Origin: Hydrocarboniphaga sp.
GTDB taxonomy: Bacteria > Pseudomonadota > Gammaproteobacteria > Nevskiales > Nevskiaceae
Assembly: GCF_028291725.1 (NCBI RefSeq)
Contig: NZ_JAQGNT010000051.1
Location: forward strand, 62,001-126,000
DNA length: 64,000 nucleotides
Direction: 5' to 3'
Positions within the stretch are counted from its first letter, which is position 1, and every line of letters starts with the position of its first letter. Position numbers and translations under genes: made by a program. The notes under the pieces were generated by a model. It had not been told where the DNA came from. It searched no databases and was given only the letters and a program-made list of their open reading frames with translations. This document shows, piece by piece, positions 39,979 to 49,378 of the stretch.

Positions 39979-42900
39979 GTGAAAAACCTCATGTCGCATT
40001 TGCTGTCGCCCCATCGTCTCCGCCGCATTTCGCGCCAGCTGCTGCCGCTGCTGTGCCTGCTGGCTGCGCCGCTATCGATGGCAACGTCGATCCCGGCACA
40101 GCCGGACGCACGGCAGATCGACCACCAGTACGCACAGCTGCCGCTGGCTTTCGAGGTCAATCATGGCCAGTTCGATGCGCCGGTGCGCTACCTGGCCCAG
40201 GGGCAGGGCTACACGATATTTTTGACGGCCGGGGAAACGGTCCTGAGCCTGCAGAACCGCAAAGGCGGGACTGCAGAGCGTGCCGCGATCCGTACCACGC
40301 TGGTCGGTGCGAATCCGAGCCCGGTACTGGCCACCGAAGATCTGCAGCCCGGCCGCAGCAACTACTTTCGTGGCAACGACCCCGCCCGCTGGGTGCGCAA
40401 CGTCGAGCACTTTGGCCGCGTGCGCTATCAGGGCGTCTATCCCGGCGTCGACCTGGTCTACTACGGTAATCAGGGCCAGCTTGAATACGACTTCGTGGTG
40501 GCGCCCAACGCGGACCCGCGCAGGATTCGCATGCATTACGCCGGCGTCCAGGGCGGCCGCCTGGGGCCAGGCGGTGACTTGAGCCTGCGGCTTGCCGATG
40601 GCGAACTCGTGCTGAAAAAGCCGGAGTTGTATCAGCAGGTCGACGGGCGCCGCGTTGCGGTGCCGGGGCGCTATACCTTCAAGCGGCGCGGCAAGGGTGT
40701 CGACGTTGCCTTCGAACTCGGGCGGTACGATCGCGCCCGCAGCCTGGTGATTGATCCGGTGCTGGTCTACAGCACTTACCTGGGTGGCAGTGGCTTGGAC
40801 GCAGCAACCGGTATCGCGGTGGGCTCCACCGGGCAGGCCTATGTGACCGGCTACACCGCATCGACCAATTTCCCGACCCAGTTGCCACTGCAAGGCGGGA
40901 TTAATGGGACGGGCACGGGCACGGCCTATGATGTTTTCGTATCGAAGTTTTCGGCGGACGGCCAGACCCTGATCTACAGCACCTACCTGGGTGGAACAGC
41001 TGCCGATCAGGCGAACGGTATCGCAGTGAATGCGGCCGGCGATGCCTACGTGACTGGGAAGACTTACTCGTTCGACTTTCCGCTGAAGTCAGCACTTTTT
41101 GCCACGCATGCTGGTGATCCGGATCCGGAGGGACTAGCCAACAACGACGTCTTCGTCAGCCGGCTCAGCGCCGACGGACAGAACCTGCTGTACAGCACTT
41201 TTCTCGGTGGCAGCAGTGATGACGTTGGTTACGCGATCACGACGGACTCCAGCGGCCAGATCTACGTTGCCGGCCAGACGTCTTCCGTCATAAGCCCCGA
41301 TCCCGAAGACCCGTCGGACCCGACCACGCTGTTCCCGACGCAATCGGCCCGGCAGCCGCTTCCCGGATCCACCGGCTCACCGGACGCCTTCGTCGCGGTG
41401 CTTGCGGCCGATGGAAAGTCGCTGGTTTTCAGCACCTTCCTCGGCGGTTCGACCAGCGACACCGCGAACTCGATTGCGGTGGATGCGTCGCAGCGGGTGT
41501 TCGTTACCGGCAGCACCCAATCGCCGGACTTCCCGGTGCAATCGGCGGCGCAGGCGAGCATCGGCGGCGGCACCAGCGATGCTTTCGTCACGGCATACGT
41601 GGCCGGTGGTCAGAGCTACGTCTATAGCTCGTATCTGGGTGGCAGCGGTACCGATATCGCTTATGGGATTGCCGTCGGAGCCGATGGCCGCGCCTACGTC
41701 ACCGGCAGCACAGCGTCGGCAAACTTTCCGACCACCCCGTCCGCGCTCGACCCGAGCTATGGCGGAACGAGCGCGGCTGATGCCTTCGTTACCATTTTCG
41801 CCTCTGACGGCAGCGGTCCGACTTACAGCTCTTACCTGGGCGGCAGTACCAATGTCACCGATGTCGGCCGTGCCATTGCGCTGGATGGCGCGGGCAATAT
41901 CTACGTCACCGGCTTTACTAACTCCTCAACCGATTTTCCACTTCAGGACGCGGTTCAGTCGACCTACGCCGGCGGAACTGACGCTTTCATCACCGAATTC
42001 GCGCCCAACGCTGCCAGCATCGTTTTCAGCAGCTTCCTCGGCGGTAAAACTACCGATCAAGGATTTGGCATCGCCGTGGATGCGGCGGGCGCCCAGATTT
42101 ACGTCGCAGGCGTTACCAATTCGACGAATTTCCCCACCACGCCATCGCCGCTGCAGGGCACAATCGTCGGCGGCTACGATGCCTTCGTCGCCCGTATCGG
42201 CTCGCCAACGGTCATCTCGGCGGGCCAGCTGAGCCTGGGCAGTAGCAGCTACAGCGTCATCGAGAACGGTGGTCAGCTGTCGATCTCGGTCAGCCGCAGC
42301 GGCGGCAGCAGCGGCGCGGCTTCGGTCGACTACGCCAGCACGAATGGAACGGCGACCGCCGGCAGCGACTACGTCGCGCAGAGCGGCACGCTGGACTGGG
42401 CCGACGGCGATGCCACCGATAAGATCATCTCGCTGGAGATCAGTGACGACAGCCAGCTGGAGCCCGACGAGACTTTTGGCCTGAGTTTGAGCGGCGTCAG
42501 CGGCGCCACGCTGGGCAGCCCCGCGGCCGCCACGATCACGATCACCAACGACGACGCGGCGCGGCCAGGCACGCTGCAGTTCGACGCATCGACCTATTTC
42601 GTCGACGAGGCGGGCGGCAGCCTGCTGGTCAGCGTCACGCGTGCCGACGGCAGCGATGGCGCGGCATCGGTCAGCTACGCGACCAGTGGCGGCACCGCGA
42701 CGGCCGGCACCGATTATCAGGCTGTGAGCGGAACGCTGGACTGGGCCGATGGCGACGCATCACCGAAGACGTTCTCGGTGCCCATCGACAACGACACCGC
42801 GGTCGAAGCCAACGAGACGTTCAATCTCGCGCTCAGTGCCGTGAGCGGCGCCACGCTGGGTGATCCGGCGCTGGCGACGGCGACGATCGCCGACGACGAA

Positions 42901-44745
42901 TCCTTGCAGCCCGGCACGCTGCAGTTGGGCGCAGCGAGCTATTCCGTCGGCGAAAGTGCCGGCAATCTGAGCGTCACCGTCACTCGCCAGATCGGCAGCG
43001 ATGGCGCGGTGTCGGTGCAGTACACCACCGGCGGCGGCACGGCCACAGCGGGCAGCGATTACACCGCCGCCAGCGGCAAGCTGAGTTGGGCCGACGGCGA
43101 CACCGCGGCAAAGACCATCACGATCACGATCGACGGCGACGCGCTGTTCGAGGGGGCCGAGACTTTCGGGCTTACGCTGGGGGCGGTAACCGGCGGCGCC
43201 GTGCTCGGCAGCCCCAGCGCGGCGACCGCGACCATCGTCGACGACGATGTCGCTCTCAACGGCAGTATCCAGCTCAGTGCGTCGACCTATCAGGTCACCG
43301 AGGATGGCGGCGCCTTGCAGATCACCGTCAACCGCGTCGACGGCAGCGATGGTGCCGTGTCGGTCAAGTACGCGACCAGCTCCGGCACCGCTACCAGCAA
43401 CAGCGATTTCACCGCGACCAGCGGCACGCTGAACTGGGCCGCCGGCGATGCCGCGGCGAAGACGGTCAGTGTTCCGATCCTGCAGGACAGCGTTTACGAA
43501 GGCCGCGAAACTTTCGGCTTCACGCTGAGTTCGGCTAGCGGCGGTGCCGCGCTGGGCAGCCCGGCCACGGCTACAGTGACCCTGGTCGATGACGAAGTGC
43601 AGCGTGGGACGCTGCAACTGAGCGATTCGCAATTCACGGTCGCGGAAGCGGGCGGCTCCGTCACCCTCAGCGTGCTGCGCGAGAACGGCAGCGACGGCGC
43701 CGTGTCGATCGGCTATTCGACCGCCGACGCCACCGCGTCCAGCCCCGCCGACTACACGGGCCAGAGCGGCACGCTGAGTTGGAGCGACGGCGATGCCGCG
43801 CCGAAGAGCATCGTCGTGCCGATCGTCGACGACACCGACTACGAAGGCGCCGAGACGTTCGCGGTCAAACTGGCTTCGCCATCCGGTGGCGCCGCTCTGG
43901 GCACGCCCGACACCGCAACCGTCACGATTCAGGACAACGAGATCCGTCCCGGTAGCCTGCAGCTCGATGCGCCGACGTATCGTGTGGTTGAGAACACCGG
44001 CGTGGTCAAGATCACCGTGATGCGCGTCGGCGGTACCGACAACGCGGTCAGCGTGCGCTACTCCACCAACCAGGGCACCGCGGTTAGCGGCAACGACTAC
44101 AACGCGATCAGCGGCACGCTGAACTGGGACGCCGGCGACGCGACCCCGCGGACCTTGACCGTGCAGATCCTCGACGACAGTAGTTTCGAGGGCGACGAGA
44201 CTCTCAGCATCGCCTTGAGCGAGCCCACCGGCGGCGCAACACTGGGCGGCCCGGCCACGGCGACGATCACGATTGCCGACAACGAGGTCGCCTTCGCCGG
44301 CGGCATCCGCATGGGCGCATCGGCCTACGAGGTGGACGAGGCCTCCGGCAGCGTTGCGCTGGCGGTGGTGCGCGGTGGCAGCAGTACCGGCACGGTGTCG
44401 GTCGCCTACAGCACGGTCAATGGCCAGGCGGTCTCGGGCTCGGACTACATCGCCAACAGCGGCCGCCTGACCTGGGCCGACGGCGACCTGGAGCCGAAGA
44501 CCATCGCGGTGCAGATCCTGAGCGATTCCAGCGTCGAGGGCAGCGAGAACTTCAGCGTCGTGCTGAGCAATCCCACCGGTGGTGTGGCGCTCGATACGCC
44601 GAGCAGCGCGTCGGTTTCCATCACCGATGCAAGCTCCGGTGAGGGCTCCGGATCGTCCGGCAAAAATGGCGGTGGCGCGCTCGACCCGCGCTGGCTCGCC
44701 GTGTTGCTGATGGCAGGGCTATGGCGCAAACACCGCCGCGCCTGA
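39979..44745 (+). CDS. Surface protein with SBBP beta-propeller repeats and seven Calx-beta repeats; C-terminal GlyGly-CTERM-like sorting signal
   Basis: SBBP-type repeats (STYLGGSGLDAATGIAVGSTGQAYVTGYTASTNFPT...), tandem Calx-beta (YSVIENGGQLSISVSRSGGSSGAASVDYASTNGTATAGSDY...), tail GKNGGGALDPRWLAVLLMAGLWRKHRRA. Confidence 0.88.
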   Translation: MKNLMSHLLSPHRLRRISRQLLPLLCLLAAPLSMATSIPAQPDARQIDHQYAQLPLAFEVNHGQFDAPVRYLAQGQGYTIFLTAGETVLSLQNRKGGTAERAAIRTTLVGANPSPVLATEDLQPGRSNYFRGNDPARWVRNVEHFGRVRYQGVYPGVDLVYYGNQGQLEYDFVVAPNADPRRIRMHYAGVQGGRLGPGGDLSLRLADGELVLKKPELYQQVDGRRVAVPGRYTFKRRGKGVDVAFELGRYDRARSLVIDPVLVYSTYLGGSGLDAATGIAVGSTGQAYVTGYTASTNFPTQLPLQGGINGTGTGTAYDVFVSKFSADGQTLIYSTYLGGTAADQANGIAVNAAGDAYVTGKTYSFDFPLKSALFATHAGDPDPEGLANNDVFVSRLSADGQNLLYSTFLGGSSDDVGYAITTDSSGQIYVAGQTSSVISPDPEDPSDPTTLFPTQSARQPLPGSTGSPDAFVAVLAADGKSLVFSTFLGGSTSDTANSIAVDASQRVFVTGSTQSPDFPVQSAAQASIGGGTSDAFVTAYVAGGQSYVYSSYLGGSGTDIAYGIAVGADGRAYVTGSTASANFPTTPSALDPSYGGTSAADAFVTIFASDGSGPTYSSYLGGSTNVTDVGRAIALDGAGNIYVTGFTNSSTDFPLQDAVQSTYAGGTDAFITEFAPNAASIVFSSFLGGKTTDQGFGIAVDAAGAQIYVAGVTNSTNFPTTPSPLQGTIVGGYDAFVARIGSPTVISAGQLSLGSSSYSVIENGGQLSISVSRSGGSSGAASVDYASTNGTATAGSDYVAQSGTLDWADGDATDKIISLEISDDSQLEPDETFGLSLSGVSGATLGSPAAATITITNDDAARPGTLQFDASTYFVDEAGGSLLVSVTRADGSDGAASVSYATSGGTATAGTDYQAVSGTLDWADGDASPKTFSVPIDNDTAVEANETFNLALSAVSGATLGDPALATATIADDESLQPGTLQLGAASYSVGESAGNLSVTVTRQIGSDGAVSVQYTTGGGTATAGSDYTAASGKLSWADGDTAAKTITITIDGDALFEGAETFGLTLGAVTGGAVLGSPSAATATIVDDDVALNGSIQLSASTYQVTEDGGALQITVNRVDGSDGAVSVKYATSSGTATSNSDFTATSGTLNWAAGDAAAKTVSVPILQDSVYEGRETFGFTLSSASGGAALGSPATATVTLVDDEVQRGTLQLSDSQFTVAEAGGSVTLSVLRENGSDGAVSIGYSTADATASSPADYTGQSGTLSWSDGDAAPKSIVVPIVDDTDYEGAETFAVKLASPSGGAALGTPDTATVTIQDNEIRPGSLQLDAPTYRVVENTGVVKITVMRVGGTDNAVSVRYSTNQGTAVSGNDYNAISGTLNWDAGDATPRTLTVQILDDSSFEGDETLSIALSEPTGGATLGGPATATITIADNEVAFAGGIRMGASAYEVDEASGSVALAVVRGGSSTGTVSVAYSTVNGQAVSGSDYIANSGRLTWADGDLEPKTIAVQILSDSSVEGSENFSVVLSNPTGGVALDTPSSASVSITDASSGEGSGSSGKNGGGALDPRWLAVLLMAGLWRKHRRA
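42229..44640 (+). repeat. Tandem Calx-beta coding repeats, 7 units of about 345 bp
   Basis: Repeat starts read near 42229, 42565, 42910, 43258, 43603, 43948 and 44297 (consensus PGTLQLxASxYxVxEAGGxLxVTVxR). Confidence 0.85.
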
Positions 44746-44763
44746 CCCGCGCGGACCGAAAAA

Positions 44764-44786
44764 CGGCGGGTCGCGACCCGCCCTAC
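44764..44786 (-). repeat. REP-like element, family A
   Basis: CGGCGGGTCGCGACCCGCCCTAC, GTAG foot on the minus strand. Confidence 0.85.
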
Positions 44787-44843
44787 GAACGCCGTTATGT
44801 CCTGACCCGCCGTTTTTGACCCGCCCGAACGCCGCCACACCCC

Positions 44844-44866
44844 GTAGGGCGGGTCAAGACCCGCCG
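44844..44866 (+). repeat. REP-like element, family A, abutting the RAYT stop codon
   Basis: GTAGGGCGGGTCAAGACCCGCCG. Confidence 0.85.
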
Positions 44867-45394
44867 CTACTCCAAATCCAAACCCTGCACCTCGTCCCCC
44901 GCTGCCCAATTCTCCGGGTAAAGCCCCGCCGCCACCCAGCGACGGAAACTCGAATAAGGCCAGTCCGCAGCCCTTGCGGCATGCCCATGCTTGACCGGGT
45001 TGTAGTGGATGTAGTCCGCATGCGCCGCGTAGTCGCGCTCGTCTCGGATCGCGTGCTCCCAGAACCGACGCTGCCAGATGCCGCGTTCTTGCTTCAGCTG
45101 CCGCCGCGCGGACAGCGGCTCGCCTGCATCCAGGCTCCGCGAGAACGCGGCCTTGATCAGCCGCCAACGTGTCGAGTAGTCGGCGTCGCCGGCCGGCAGC
45201 GTCCAGATGCAATGCAGATGGTCGGGGAGTACAACGATCGCGTCGACCGTAAAAGGCCGTTTGCGGCGTACCTGGTGAAAGCTTGCGCGCAGCGTATCGG
45301 CGTGATCGGTCAGCAGCGAGCGCCGGCGTTCCAGCAGCGCAACCGTGAAGAAGAAGCTCCCGCCGGGGACATGAGTGCGAACGTAATGCGGCAT
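44867..45394 (-). CDS. REP-associated tyrosine transposase (RAYT, Y1/IS200-like)
   Basis: MPHYVRTHVPGGSFFFTVALLERR...VVLPDHLHCIWTLPAGDADYSTRWRLIKAAFSR...IWQRRFWEHAIRDERDYAAHADYIHYNPVKHG; HxH and catalytic Y context. Confidence 0.93.
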   Translation of the reverse strand: MPHYVRTHVPGGSFFFTVALLERRRSLLTDHADTLRASFHQVRRKRPFTVDAIVVLPDHLHCIWTLPAGDADYSTRWRLIKAAFSRSLDAGEPLSARRQLKQERGIWQRRFWEHAIRDERDYAAHADYIHYNPVKHGHAARAADWPYSSFRRWVAAGLYPENWAAGDEVQGLDLE

Positions 45395-45427
45395 GCCCGC
45401 AATATGCCGCGGCAGGCGCGCACGCGC

Positions 45428-45467
45428 CGTGACGCCCATCAAAAAAACGTGACGGCCATCAAAAAAA
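45428..45467. repeat. 20-bp tandem duplication CGTGACG(C/G)CCATCAAAAAAA x2
   Basis: Two adjacent 20-bp units differing at one base, upstream of RAYT. Confidence 0.8.
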
Positions 45468-45549
45468 GTAGGGCGGGTCGCGACCCGCCGTTCCCCCTCA
45501 GGCACGCACCGACTCCCGACCCAAAACGGCGGGTCATGACCCGCCCTAC
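45468..45549. repeat. REP-like pair, family A, upstream of RAYT
   Basis: GTAGGGCGGGTCGCGACCCGCCG ... CGGCGGGTCATGACCCGCCCTAC. Confidence 0.9.
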
Positions 45550-45561
45550 GGATTACCCAAT

Positions 45562-45593
45562 AAAAAACCCTCCCATATCGCTACGGGAGGGTT
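45562..45593 (-). terminator. Intrinsic terminator of the DING/PstS-like gene
   Basis: Minus strand AACCCTCCCGTAGCGATATGGGAGGGTTTTTTA. Confidence 0.8.
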
Positions 45594-45648
45594 AATGTCA
45601 AAGCTCGGCAACCCGGTTCCGCCTCGCGGCGAAACCGGGCTTTGCTGC

Positions 45649-47154
45649 CTAGTTGGTGCAGGCGTCGACGCGGGCCTGGTCCAGCGTTACCAGACCGCCG
45701 CTCAGCGGCTTGGCCTGGATCGCCGTCAGATAGGCAAAACCGGTCTTGGCTCCGACCGTGTTCACCGATCCGCCCTGGTTGGAACGCAGCGCAAAGTTGT
45801 ACGGCGAGCCGAGCAGGGCGCGCATGTCGTCCGCGCTGCCGTTGAGCGCGTAGTTGCCCAGCAGGTAGGTGACCGCAACGATCGGGTAGGACGAGTAGCC
45901 GCTGGTCGGAGAACCGGCGGTTACGTAGGGCGAAGTCGCGTAGGCGCCGGGATGGACGATGAACACGCAGTTGTGGTTCGGCGCCTGTGTGGTGTTCAGC
46001 GCGGTGGGAAGGCCGATCGGGCGGCCGAAGGATGCGTTGTTGCTCTGCAGCGCGCGGTCGGTGTAAGTGCCGTTGTAGGTGTTGCCATCCTTGTCGCTGA
46101 AGGTCTTCGGCACCGTGAATGCGATCTTGTTGCTGGTGCCGCTGCTGTACAGCGCGGTGTTGCGGGCGGTGTCGGTGCCGTCCAGCGGGTTGAGTTCCGC
46201 AGCGGTGTCGACGGCGGCGATCTGCACTGGCTTGAAGGTGGTGGAGCCGATCGCGACGGCATTCGCCGCCTCGACATAGCCGAAGGCGCCGTCGGTGGCA
46301 TCAACCACCGACGCGACGCCCGGGTTGCCGCTGGCAGCGATCGCATTGGCCGGAACGACGCCGCCGGGGAACGCGCTGGCGAAGGTGCTCTGCACCGAGA
46401 AGTTGCTGGCGACCGGGAACGGCAGCGTCGAGGCGACCGGAGCCAGGGTCTGTGCCAGTGCGGCATCCGAGCAAACCCAGTTCAAGTGGTTGCTGAAGCC
46501 GAAGGAGGTGCCGCTGCTGTCGGAACGATAGACCAGCTTGATCGGCTTGCCCTGGTAGGCGGTGCCGTTCGGCTTGGCCAGCTGGCTCCAGTTGGTGATC
46601 TTGCCGGCGAATACATTGCAGACTTCGGCTTCGGTCAAGTACACCGTGCTGAGGCCGGTGCCCGGCGTATTCGCGATCACCGAGATTGAACCGGCGATCG
46701 ACGGGAACTGGGTCATTTGCTCATGCGAGGCCTTGTTGGTGATGAAGGCGTTGAAGTCGCCGGTGCCGGCGGGTGCATCGGAGGCGGCATAGTCAGCGTC
46801 GATGCTGGGCGCAGAGAAGCCGTTGGTGCCGTTGACGAAGGCGTCGGTGAACGTGGCCGGGCAGGGGCGGCTGGCGTCGGTGTTGCCGTTGGTGCCGGCC
46901 AGCACGCTGCGGCCGGTACCGGAACCGGTCTGGCAGTAGCTCTGCGTGGTGAACGGCAGGGCTTCATAGAACAGCGAACCCGGTGCCGGGGCTGACAGGC
47001 GCGGGCCGTTGGCGGTGCTGGACGCGCTGCTGCCGGAGTAGGCCTTGGCCGGCAGGGTTGCGCCGCCGCCGCCGATGTCGGCCATCGCAACCGGTGAAAG
47101 GAAAGCCGCGGCCATCATGGCCATGGCGCTGCGTTTAAAGGTAATCGTGAGCAC
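45649..47154 (-). CDS. DING/PstS-like periplasmic phosphate-binding protein
   Basis: Signal peptide then ADIGGGGATLPAKAYSG (DING-like N-terminus); VYLTEAEVCNVFAGKITNWSQL...IKLVYRSDSSGTSFGFSNHLNWVC PBP-like; GTG start at 47154 has an AGGGGG RBS. Confidence 0.82.
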   Translation of the reverse strand: MLTITFKRSAMAMMAAAFLSPVAMADIGGGGATLPAKAYSGSSASSTANGPRLSAPAPGSLFYEALPFTTQSYCQTGSGTGRSVLAGTNGNTDASRPCPATFTDAFVNGTNGFSAPSIDADYAASDAPAGTGDFNAFITNKASHEQMTQFPSIAGSISVIANTPGTGLSTVYLTEAEVCNVFAGKITNWSQLAKPNGTAYQGKPIKLVYRSDSSGTSFGFSNHLNWVCSDAALAQTLAPVASTLPFPVASNFSVQSTFASAFPGGVVPANAIAASGNPGVASVVDATDGAFGYVEAANAVAIGSTTFKPVQIAAVDTAAELNPLDGTDTARNTALYSSGTSNKIAFTVPKTFSDKDGNTYNGTYTDRALQSNNASFGRPIGLPTALNTTQAPNHNCVFIVHPGAYATSPYVTAGSPTSGYSSYPIVAVTYLLGNYALNGSADDMRALLGSPYNFALRSNQGGSVNTVGAKTGFAYLTAIQAKPLSGGLVTLDQARVDACTN

Positions 47155-47250
47155 TGGGAACCCCCTGCAGAGATGAAGAAATATCGACGGATCGTTGGCG
47201 TTGGCGGCGAACGACATAAGCGCCAAGCGCGGCGAACCTAGCAGGGTGTA

Positions 47251-47268
47251 GTTGCAGGCAAATGACGG
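47251..47268 (-). promoter_or_regulatory. Candidate Pho box CCGTCAT-TTGC-CTGCAAC
   Basis: 11/14 agreement with the Pho box consensus at 11-bp spacing; TAGGTT 10 nt downstream; ~97 bp upstream of the DING gene start. Confidence 0.5.
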
Positions 47269-47280
47269 TTTTGCGCTGAG

Positions 47281-49314
47281 CTAATGCCTTTGCGCCGCAG
47301 TCGCGGCCCAATCCCCAAGCGCGGCCAGAACTTGGTCCAGCGGACCGCTCCAGTTGCCGATCTCCGATTGCCGGAACAGACGCAGCGCGCCCGGATACCA
47401 GAGCGAATCGCTGCGCTGGAGCTGCCAGCGCCAGTCGATATTGACCGGCAGCAGCAGCCAGCACGGCGTCGCCAGCGCGCCAGCCAGATGGGCGATCGCG
47501 GTATCGACGCAGATCACCAGGTCGAGCTGCTGCACGATCGCCGCGGTATCGGCGAAGTCGCGGATCTGCGAACCCAGATCGAGCAGGGGCTGCGACGCGG
47601 GCGGCGCGGCGGCCTCGTCTTCGCCCTGGCCTTTCTGCAGGCTGATGAACTGGATACCGGGCACGCTCCACAGCGGTGCCAGCGCCGCCAGCCCGGGCAG
47701 GGAGCGGTTGAGGTCGTTCTTGTGGTTCTTGCTGCCTTTCCAGACCAGGCCGACACGCAAGCCGCGCGGCGGCAACTGATCTTTCCACTGATCGAGTCGC
47801 TCGCTCGGCGCCTTCAAATAAGGCAACTGCGCCGGAATATTGTCGATGCCCGTGCCGCAGTGCAGCGGCAGGCTCATCACGTAGCTCCAGTAGTCGTAGG
47901 CGTCGCGGCGCTGCTTGAGGCGATGTTTGAATTGCAGGAAGCTCATCACCTCGTCCACCGCCTGCAGACTTCCGAACAGCTCGATCAGCGGCTCATGGGT
48001 CACCAGGGCAACATGCACTGCGCCGCGCGCCTTCAGCAGCGCCGCATATCGGCAGAACTGGATCTGGTCGCCGAAACCTTGCTCGGGCCAGATCAGGATC
48101 GAGCGCCCGCTCAGATCCTGGCCGGTCCATCGCGGCGTATCGGTATCCGGTGGCCGCTGGAAAGGGTCGGAACGCTCGGGTGCGTAGCGCCCTTCGTACA
48201 GGGCGAAGCCCTCTTCGTAGCGGCCCAAGGTCAGCAGAAACGCGCCGAACACCATCCGGCTCAGTGCGGCGTCGCGCGGTTTGGCGATCGCCTGGCGGAA
48301 CCAGTGCTCGGCCTGCTCGTAGTCGCCGCCGCGGGCCAGCGAGTGCGCCATCGCGCCGAACCCAAGCGCGCTGGAGGGATGGATCGCCATCGCTTTTTCA
48401 AACCAGCCTCTTGCTTCCTCGCTGCGCCCCTGTTCGTCGAGCAGTTCGCCCATCGAGATATGCGCGCTGAGACTGTCGGCGTCGATCGCCAGTGCTGTGT
48501 TCAACGCGGCTTCCGCTTCACCCAGGCGCCCGCGATCCTTCATCAGCAGCGCCAGATTCACCTGCGCGACGGCGCTGCGGATGTTGCCGGACTGCGAGAA
48601 ATAGCGGTCCGCCTCGTCGCGACGGTTCTGGCGCATCAGCACGCCGCCGAGATTGCGCATCGCCTCGCGGTTGTCGGGCTGGCGATCGAGCGCGCCACGG
48701 AAGCAGGCCTCGGCCTCGTCGATGCGCTGCAGGTTGCTCAGCACGACGCCAAGATTGACCCGGGCGTCGACCCTGAGCGGATCCACCGCGAGTGCCTGGC
48801 GATAGGCCGGCTCGGCCTCGGCGTAACGCCGCTGCTGCGCCAGCAGCACGCCGAGGTTGTAGCCCGCCTGCTCGTGCCGCGGCTCGAGTTCCAGCGCGCG
48901 TTTGTAAGTCTGCTCCGCTTCCGCCGCGCGGCCGGCCTTGGCCAGCACCACGCCGAAATTGAAGTGCACGATCGCCAGGCGCCCGTCGATCGCGAGCGCA
49001 CGCCGGCACAGCGCCTCGGCTTCCTCGAGCCGCGACAGTTCGGCCAGCAGCATCGCCAGGTTGGAGTGGAACAGCGGGTTGCGCGGCTCGGCGATCAGCG
49101 CCTGGCGCCAGGCGTGTTCGGCCCGCGCCGCATCACCCAGGCGCAGCGCGCAGGCGGCGAGCAGGTTCCACAGCGCGCCATTGCGCGGCGCCAGCTTCAG
49201 GCCCTTGCCGATGACCTCGATGGCGGCGGCGAACTGCTGTTCTCCGAACAGCGCGAGCGCTTGGTCCAGCAGTTCGAAGGCCGGTGGCCTGTGGATTTTC
49301 TTGCTCTTGATCAT
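47281..49314 (-). CDS. TPR protein with C-terminal glycosyltransferase-like (GT9/GT41-like) domain
   Basis: Multiple TPR units plus LRVGLVWKGSKNHKNDLNRSLPGLAALAPLWSVPGIQFISLQKGQGEDEA...DLVICVDTAIAHLAGALATPCWLLLP. Confidence 0.88.
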   Translation of the reverse strand: MIKSKKIHRPPAFELLDQALALFGEQQFAAAIEVIGKGLKLAPRNGALWNLLAACALRLGDAARAEHAWRQALIAEPRNPLFHSNLAMLLAELSRLEEAEALCRRALAIDGRLAIVHFNFGVVLAKAGRAAEAEQTYKRALELEPRHEQAGYNLGVLLAQQRRYAEAEPAYRQALAVDPLRVDARVNLGVVLSNLQRIDEAEACFRGALDRQPDNREAMRNLGGVLMRQNRRDEADRYFSQSGNIRSAVAQVNLALLMKDRGRLGEAEAALNTALAIDADSLSAHISMGELLDEQGRSEEARGWFEKAMAIHPSSALGFGAMAHSLARGGDYEQAEHWFRQAIAKPRDAALSRMVFGAFLLTLGRYEEGFALYEGRYAPERSDPFQRPPDTDTPRWTGQDLSGRSILIWPEQGFGDQIQFCRYAALLKARGAVHVALVTHEPLIELFGSLQAVDEVMSFLQFKHRLKQRRDAYDYWSYVMSLPLHCGTGIDNIPAQLPYLKAPSERLDQWKDQLPPRGLRVGLVWKGSKNHKNDLNRSLPGLAALAPLWSVPGIQFISLQKGQGEDEAAAPPASQPLLDLGSQIRDFADTAAIVQQLDLVICVDTAIAHLAGALATPCWLLLPVNIDWRWQLQRSDSLWYPGALRLFRQSEIGNWSGPLDQVLAALGDWAATAAQRH

Positions 49315-49378
49315 GCCGACGGCCGCACCGGGTCTTCCTGCCTGACTTGATGAACCTCTGCACGCGGGCGCGCAGCGT

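Noticed and set aside
42229-44640. Regularly spaced repeats considered as a possible CRISPR or satellite array
   Set aside because: Period ~345 bp, open in one frame and encoding diverged Calx-beta domains
45395-45505. N-terminal extension of RAYT (MPEGERRVATRPTFFDGRHVF...)
   Set aside because: Encoded by REP and the 20-bp duplication; the conserved RAYT N-terminus MPHYVRTHVPGGSFFFT starts at 45394
47284-49350. 688-aa plus-strand ORF opposite the TPR-glycosyltransferase gene
   Set aside because: Antisense shadow; R/Q/A-rich translation, whereas the minus strand has clear TPR and glycosyltransferase motifs
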